Origin: an uncultured Collinsella sp.
Lineage (GTDB): Bacteria; Actinomycetota; Coriobacteriia; Coriobacteriales; Coriobacteriaceae
Reading direction: 5' to 3'
Assembly: GCA_902475445.1 (NCBI GenBank)
Contig: CABRZN010000079.1
Location: 1-9,558, forward strand
Length of the DNA stretch: 9,558 nt
Shown here piece after piece: positions 6,721-9,558 of this stretch. Made by a program: the position numbers and the translations under genes. The notes beneath the pieces are model-generated. The model saw only the letters and a program-made list of their open reading frames with translations, ran no database searches and was not told the DNA's origin. How positions within the stretch are numbered: the first letter of the stretch is position 1; the number at the start of each line of letters is the position of its first letter.

Positions 6721-6753
6721 GGGCGGTTCCCTGTGGAAGAGGGAAACGCGCCC
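6721..6753 (+). other. Imperfect hairpin in the IIB-IIC spacer
   Basis: GGGCG and TTCCCT (6721-6732) can pair with AGGGAA and CGCCC-like bases (6740-6753) around a 7-nt loop, with a small bulge. A second possible stem, GCCGCT/AGCGGC (6692-6697 with 6707-6712), spans the IIB stop codon and is followed by CACAAAAAA. No U-tract is present, so neither is a clear terminator; a role in transcript stability or IIC translation is only a guess. Confidence 0.4.
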
Positions 6754-6777
6754 ACGTTAGAGAGAAAGGAAGCGCAG

Positions 6778-8169
6778 ATGCAAGCCATCCTTCCCATACT
6801 TGAGTTTATCCAATCGATTCTGACCAAGCCAGCGTGGATTATGGGTCTATTTGCCTTTGTGGGCCTTGTCGCGCTTAAGCGTCCTGCCCACAAGGTGATG
6901 ACGGGCACCCTGAAGCCCATTCTTGGTTACATCATGCTGTCCGCCGGCGCCGCTGTTGTTCAGGAGAACCTTGCTCCGCTGGGTACCTTCATCGAGACCG
7001 GTTTCCACATCACCGGCGTCGTGCCCAACAACGAGGTCGTTGTTTCGATGGCTCAGAGCGTCCTCGGCGTTCAGACCATGATGATCCTGATTCTCGGCTA
7101 TGTCGTGAACATTATCATTGCCCGCTTTACCAAGTTTAAGTACATCTTCCTGACGGGCCATCACAGCATGTTTATGGCCTGCCTGCTGTCTGCCGTTCTG
7201 CAGGCATCTGGCTTCCAGGATGTCCAGCTTGTCATCGTGGGCGGCATGTTCCTGGGCCTCGTGAGCGCTATGCTTCCCGCCGTTGGTCAGCGTTTCACCG
7301 AGAAGGTTACCGATGGCGATGAAATCGCCATGGGCCACTTCGGTTCACTCGCCTATTACATCTCCGCTGCAGTCGGTACGCTTTTTGCTAAGGACGCCGA
7401 GGAGAACAGCACCGAGAAGATCGAGGTTCCCGAGAAGTTCGCCTTCCTGCGCGACACTACCATCTCCACGGCTCTTACCATGGCCTTCTTCTACCTGGTT
7501 ACCGCTTTCGCCGCTTACATCGCAGATCCTGCGGTCGTTACCAAGACCGCTGGCGGCGACAACGTGATTGTCTATGCCCTGACCTGTGCCCTGTCCTTTG
7601 CCGTTGGTGTCACCATCGTCTATAACGGCGTTCGTATGATCCTTGCCGACCTGGTCCCGGCTTTCCAGGGCATCTCCAACAAGCTGATCCCCGGTGCCAT
7701 CCCCGCCGTCGACTGCGCCGTCTTCTTCCCCTATGCTCCCACCGCCGTCATCCTCGGCTTTGTCGCATCCTTCATCGGTGGCGTGGTCGGTATGTTCATC
7801 GTGGGCGCTACCCTGGGCATCTTCATCATCCCGGGCATGGTTCCCCACTTCTTCTGCGGTGCTACCGCAGGCATCTACGGCAATGCTACCGGCGGTCGCA
7901 AGGGCGCAGCTCTTGGCGCTTTCGTCAACGGTCTGCTCATCACCTTCGCCCCGGCCCTGCTCCTGCCCGTTCTTGACGTCTTTGGCTTCAAGAACACTAC
8001 GTTCGGCGACTTCGATTTCTCCGTCATTGGTATTACGCTTGGCCGCGCTGCCGAGGCCTTCGGTACCACCGGTGTCTACGCGATTCTTGCTGTCCTTCTG
8101 ATCGTCGCCTTCGTCCCCAACTTCATCCACACCAAGGGTGCTGTGATCAATCACGTTGAGGAAGAGTAA
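6778..8169 (+). CDS. PTS IIC membrane permease, ascorbate (UlaA/SgaT) family
   Basis: A 463-residue polytopic inner-membrane protein with about 10-12 hydrophobic segments, for example 19-34, 48-62, 98-116, 146-168, 230-248, 263-283, 320-352, 378-400 and 430-447. Family landmarks seen in UlaA are KPAWIMGLFAFVGL near the N-terminus, then VMTGTLKPILGYIMLSAG, YIFLTGHH at 122-129, VTDGDEIAMGHFGS at 177-190, and GVRMILADLVPAFQGISNKL followed by IPGAIPAVDCAVFF, the last block being strongly conserved. It should form the transport channel fed by the IIA and IIB proteins just upstream. The start at 6778 is preferred over an in-frame ATG at 6733 because AAAGGA (6765-6770) precedes it by 7 nt and the upstream codons lie inside a hairpin. 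UlaA-family membership is firm; ascorbate as substrate is doubtful because no ascorbate catabolic gene is nearby. Confidence 0.92.
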   Translation: MQAILPILEFIQSILTKPAWIMGLFAFVGLVALKRPAHKVMTGTLKPILGYIMLSAGAAVVQENLAPLGTFIETGFHITGVVPNNEVVVSMAQSVLGVQTMMILILGYVVNIIIARFTKFKYIFLTGHHSMFMACLLSAVLQASGFQDVQLVIVGGMFLGLVSAMLPAVGQRFTEKVTDGDEIAMGHFGSLAYYISAAVGTLFAKDAEENSTEKIEVPEKFAFLRDTTISTALTMAFFYLVTAFAAYIADPAVVTKTAGGDNVIVYALTCALSFAVGVTIVYNGVRMILADLVPAFQGISNKLIPGAIPAVDCAVFFPYAPTAVILGFVASFIGGVVGMFIVGATLGIFIIPGMVPHFFCGATAGIYGNATGGRKGAALGAFVNGLLITFAPALLLPVLDVFGFKNTTFGDFDFSVIGITLGRAAEAFGTTGVYAILAVLLIVAFVPNFIHTKGAVINHVEEE

Positions 8170-8226
8170 TCCAGGCATACGTTAAGCCCTAATCGGGCGG
8201 AGCTCCGATAACCGGCTCCTACACGG

Positions 8227-8269
8227 AAGCGGTGACGTCTCAAATGAGGCGTCACCGCTTTTTGTTTTG
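8227..8269 (+). terminator. Strong intrinsic terminator of the talC-PTS operon
   Basis: An 11-bp perfect outer stem (AAGCGGTGACG at 8227-8237 with its complement at 8250-8260) is extended inward by four pairs, one of them a wobble, around the loop AAAT. TTTTTGTTTT follows (8259-8268). It lies 58 bp after the IIC stop and separates the PTS operon from talC-2. Confidence 0.9.
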
Positions 8270-8428
8270 GACTGGTTGTGAAAACGCACCGGTGAAGCGC
8301 TGTCTCTGCGCCGCGAACGGAATCAACCGCGATGATCAGCAAAAACGTTTTGCCGCTGGGGTGTCGATATAAAAATGGTAAAACTGCAAAACCGTTCGCC
8401 GAGAAGATGAAAACCCGCAGCTCACGCC

Positions 8429-8457
8429 TTGATAAATGTAGGTAAAGTGTTTAGCAG
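8429..8457 (+). promoter_or_regulatory. Weak candidate promoter for talC-2
   Basis: TTGATA (8429-8434) is followed at 17 bp by TAGCAG (8452-8457), a poor -10 match. It sits 36 bp before the talC-2 start. The leader from the terminator to talC-2 (8270-8493) holds no other gene. It has one TATAAA at 8368-8373 inside TGTCGATATAAAAA, without a usable -35. A promoter must lie somewhere here if the upstream terminator is efficient. Confidence 0.3.
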
Positions 8458-8493
8458 TTTATCGGCCGTATGCTAACGAAAGGAATCAGGCAG

Positions 8494-9198
8494 ATGGCAA
8501 TCAAGGTGTTCGCTGACGGTGCAAACCTCGAGGGCATGCTCGACATGTACGAGAACGGCAACGTTCAGGGTTTCACGACCAACCCGTCCCTTATGAAGAA
8601 GGGCGGCGTGACGGATTACCGCGCGTTTGCCAAGGAGGTCCTGGCCCACATCACCGATGTGTCCGTCTCGTTTGAGGTCTTTGCCGACGACGTCGAGACC
8701 ATGGAGGTCGAGGCCCGCGAGATCGCTACCTGGGCCGAGAACGTCTACGTCAAGATTCCGTGCGTGACTACCAAGGGCGAGTCCACCGCCGAGCTGGTGC
8801 GCAAGCTTTCGGCCGATGGCATCAAGGTCAACGTCACCACCATCTTTACGCCTACGCAGGTCGACGAGATGGTCGAGGCCGTCGACGCCGAGACGCCGTC
8901 CATCATCTCGCTCTTTGCCGGCCGTATCGCTGACACCGGCGTCGATCCCATTCCGTTTATGACGGAGTCGGTGAAGAAGGCCGCCGCCAAGCCCAACTGC
9001 GAGGTCCTGTGGGCGTCCACGCGTGAGCTTATCAATATTTACCAGGCGGAAGGATGCGGTTGCCAGATCATCACGGTGCCCAACAGCATCCTGGCCAAGC
9101 GTAAGAACATCGGCCGTGACCCGTACGAGGTCTCGCTCGATACCGTGCGCGGTTTTGCCAAGGATATCGCCTCGCTCGGTTTCCATATCCTGCCGTAA
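8494..9198 (+). CDS. talC: Small transaldolase (TalC/FSA family), second copy
   Basis: A 234-residue paralog of the transaldolase encoded at 5189-5899. Counting by eye, about 44 of 234 aligned residues differ (about 81% identity), with no gaps, and it ends two residues earlier. All catalytic landmarks are kept: D8, N30, Glu61, K87 in VYVKIP, T115, Phe141 and R144. Changes cluster at residues 67-72, 90-92, 159-181 and 200-222. The start at 8494 is supported by AAAGGA (8479-8484) about 9 nt upstream and by alignment with talC-1; an ATG at 8470 is less likely. It follows a strong terminator and so is probably transcribed alone. Its third positions are more G/C-rich than those of talC-1, the pattern of a well-expressed housekeeping gene. 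I infer that this is the general pentose-phosphate enzyme and talC-1 the copy dedicated to the PTS locus. Confidence 0.92.
   Translation: MAIKVFADGANLEGMLDMYENGNVQGFTTNPSLMKKGGVTDYRAFAKEVLAHITDVSVSFEVFADDVETMEVEAREIATWAENVYVKIPCVTTKGESTAELVRKLSADGIKVNVTTIFTPTQVDEMVEAVDAETPSIISLFAGRIADTGVDPIPFMTESVKKAAAKPNCEVLWASTRELINIYQAEGCGCQIITVPNSILAKRKNIGRDPYEVSLDTVRGFAKDIASLGFHILP
9181..9196 (+). repeat. 16-bp direct repeat, left copy at the talC-2 3' end
   Basis: TTCCATATCCTGCCGT encodes the last residues of talC-2 (F-H-I-L-P) plus the T of the stop codon. An exact second copy lies 156 bp downstream at 9337-9352. A chance exact 16-base match within this short stretch is very unlikely. Confidence 0.8.
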
Positions 9199-9228
9199 CG
9201 CGAACGCTGACTACATCGCGGGTTGTTC

Positions 9229-9300
9229 GCCCCGGCCTTTCCTTTCCCTATCGCTCACGCGCTTCGCGAGGGTCGCGCTAGGCAAAGGAAAGGCCGGGGC
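9229..9300. repeat. 72-nt hairpin element with perfect 17-bp stem
   Basis: Arms 9229-9245 and 9284-9300 pair perfectly over 17 bp (GCCCCGGCCTTTCCTTT with its complement). Inside, CCTA (9247-9250) can pair with TAGG (9279-9282), and the CG-rich core CTCACGCGCTTCGCGAG can fold again. No U-tract follows either arm. It may terminate talC-2 transcription, but its size and its position between two copies of the talC-2 tail also fit a small palindromic mobile or repeated element. Confidence 0.7.
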
Positions 9301-9336
9301 TGCCGACACGAACTTGCCGGTAGGTTGGTGATAGGC

Positions 9337-9352
9337 TTCCATATCCTGCCGT
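9337..9352 (+). repeat. 16-bp direct repeat, right copy (talC tail remnant)
   Basis: An exact copy of TTCCATATCCTGCCGT from the talC-2 end, here followed by GGACAAAG instead of AACGCG. In frame with the preceding GGC it would again read G-F-H-I-L-P. The upstream bases (ATAGGC against CTCGGT) match only partly, so the duplicated block is about 16-20 bp. It is a recombination or insertion scar, or an attachment-like site. Confidence 0.75.
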
Positions 9353-9435
9353 GGACAAAGGTACCCCCGCCTGCGCCGTGCAAAATTGAGAGTATTCAGC
9401 AAGGTAAAGGCTTTTACCAGCTGGGTGAAGCATGG

Positions 9436-9490
9436 AACAGCCCCCGTTTTGGCTCTGATGACGCTAAAACGGGGGCTGTTTCTTGCTTTT
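9436..9490 (+). terminator. Strong hairpin terminator downstream of talC-2
   Basis: AACAGCCCCCGTTTT (9436-9450) pairs perfectly over 15 bp with 9466-9480, extended by about three inner pairs, and is followed by a T-rich run TTTCTTGCTTTTT. The A-rich left flank is modest, so it works best on the plus strand. It lies about 240 bp after the talC-2 stop and is the only U-tract terminator found there. Confidence 0.8.
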
Positions 9491-9558
9491 TCGTCTCTGA
9501 GGGGGTCGCGCGCGCAGACGTGGTGTAAGAGTGTCCTGAGGTCCGTCGCTGCAAGTCC

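Larger units (their letters stand above)
9199..9558. other. 360-bp region after talC-2 without a convincing gene
   Basis: It holds a 72-nt hairpin (9229-9300), a second copy of the talC-2 tail (9337-9352) and a terminator-like hairpin (9436-9490). A frame open from 9223 to 9528 runs through all three structures, has no plausible ribosome binding site and no family resemblance beyond the copied GFHILP, so I do not call it a gene. From 9491 to the right edge I see nothing. Confidence 0.7.

Noticed and set aside
5909..8169. Calling the PTS genes ulaC, ulaB and ulaA for ascorbate uptake
   Set aside because: Family membership fits, but no ascorbate catabolic gene is present and the gene order and partner enzyme differ, so the substrate name is not supported.
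7345..8178. 277-codon minus-strand frame opposite the PTS IIC gene
   Set aside because: Its acidic, repetitive translation is the mirror of hydrophobic codons of the IIC gene, which has convincing family motifs; no independent start signal.
8473..9186. 237-codon minus-strand frame opposite talC-2, and the similar 5168-5950 frame opposite talC-1
   Set aside because: Both arise from the same codon bias on paralogous genes; their mutual similarity is inherited from talC and is not evidence of a gene.
9223..9528. 101-codon plus-strand frame after talC-2
   Set aside because: It runs through a long hairpin, a copied talC tail and a terminator stem, has no ribosome binding site, and no family resemblance apart from the copied GFHILP.
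1..9558. Search for tRNA, rRNA, CRISPR arrays, transposases and phage genes
   Set aside because: None seen: no regularly spaced repeats, no cloverleaf-like sequence and no mobile-element protein in any credible frame.

Overview
The window looks like chromosome from a GC-rich actinobacterium. A gut Coriobacteriia member of the Collinsella type is my best guess, based on codon use, strong AAAGGA-type ribosome binding sites and the gene types; no rRNA or marker gene confirms it. It holds eight protein genes, one cut by the left edge, and no tRNA, rRNA or CRISPR array that I can see.

Left part (1-4045): the 3' end of a KdpE-like response regulator converges on a large rlmKL-type 23S rRNA methyltransferase gene on the minus strand. 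A 65-nt imperfect palindrome separates them. The rlmKL gene diverges from a Cof-type HAD phosphatase gene across 75 bp with overlapping candidate -10 boxes. The HAD gene converges on a DeoR-family regulator gene across a perfect 17-bp hairpin.

Central part (4049-8266): a probable sugar-uptake locus. The DeoR-family regulator is divergent from an operon of transaldolase (talC-1), PTS IIA, PTS IIB and PTS IIC. The three PTS proteins belong to the ascorbate (Ula/Sga) family, but none of the ascorbate breakdown enzymes (UlaD/E/F/G) is present; the only enzyme is a transaldolase. I infer that the true substrate is a sugar whose phosphate enters the pentose phosphate pathway. The 348-bp divergent region carries repeated TTTCGAT/ATCGAAA and CTTTTGAA words, one overlapping the predicted regulator promoter. 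A strong intrinsic terminator ends the operon.

Right part (8267-9558): a second transaldolase gene (talC-2), about 81% identical to talC-1 by eye, has its own leader and so is probably a separate unit. It is followed by about 360 bp without a convincing gene. This stretch holds a 72-nt hairpin element lying between the last 16 bases of talC-2 and an exact second copy of them, then a strong terminator-like hairpin.

The observations most worth following are the unassigned PTS/transaldolase system, the apparently dead RlmL half of the rRNA methyltransferase, and the duplicated talC-2 tail around a hairpin element.
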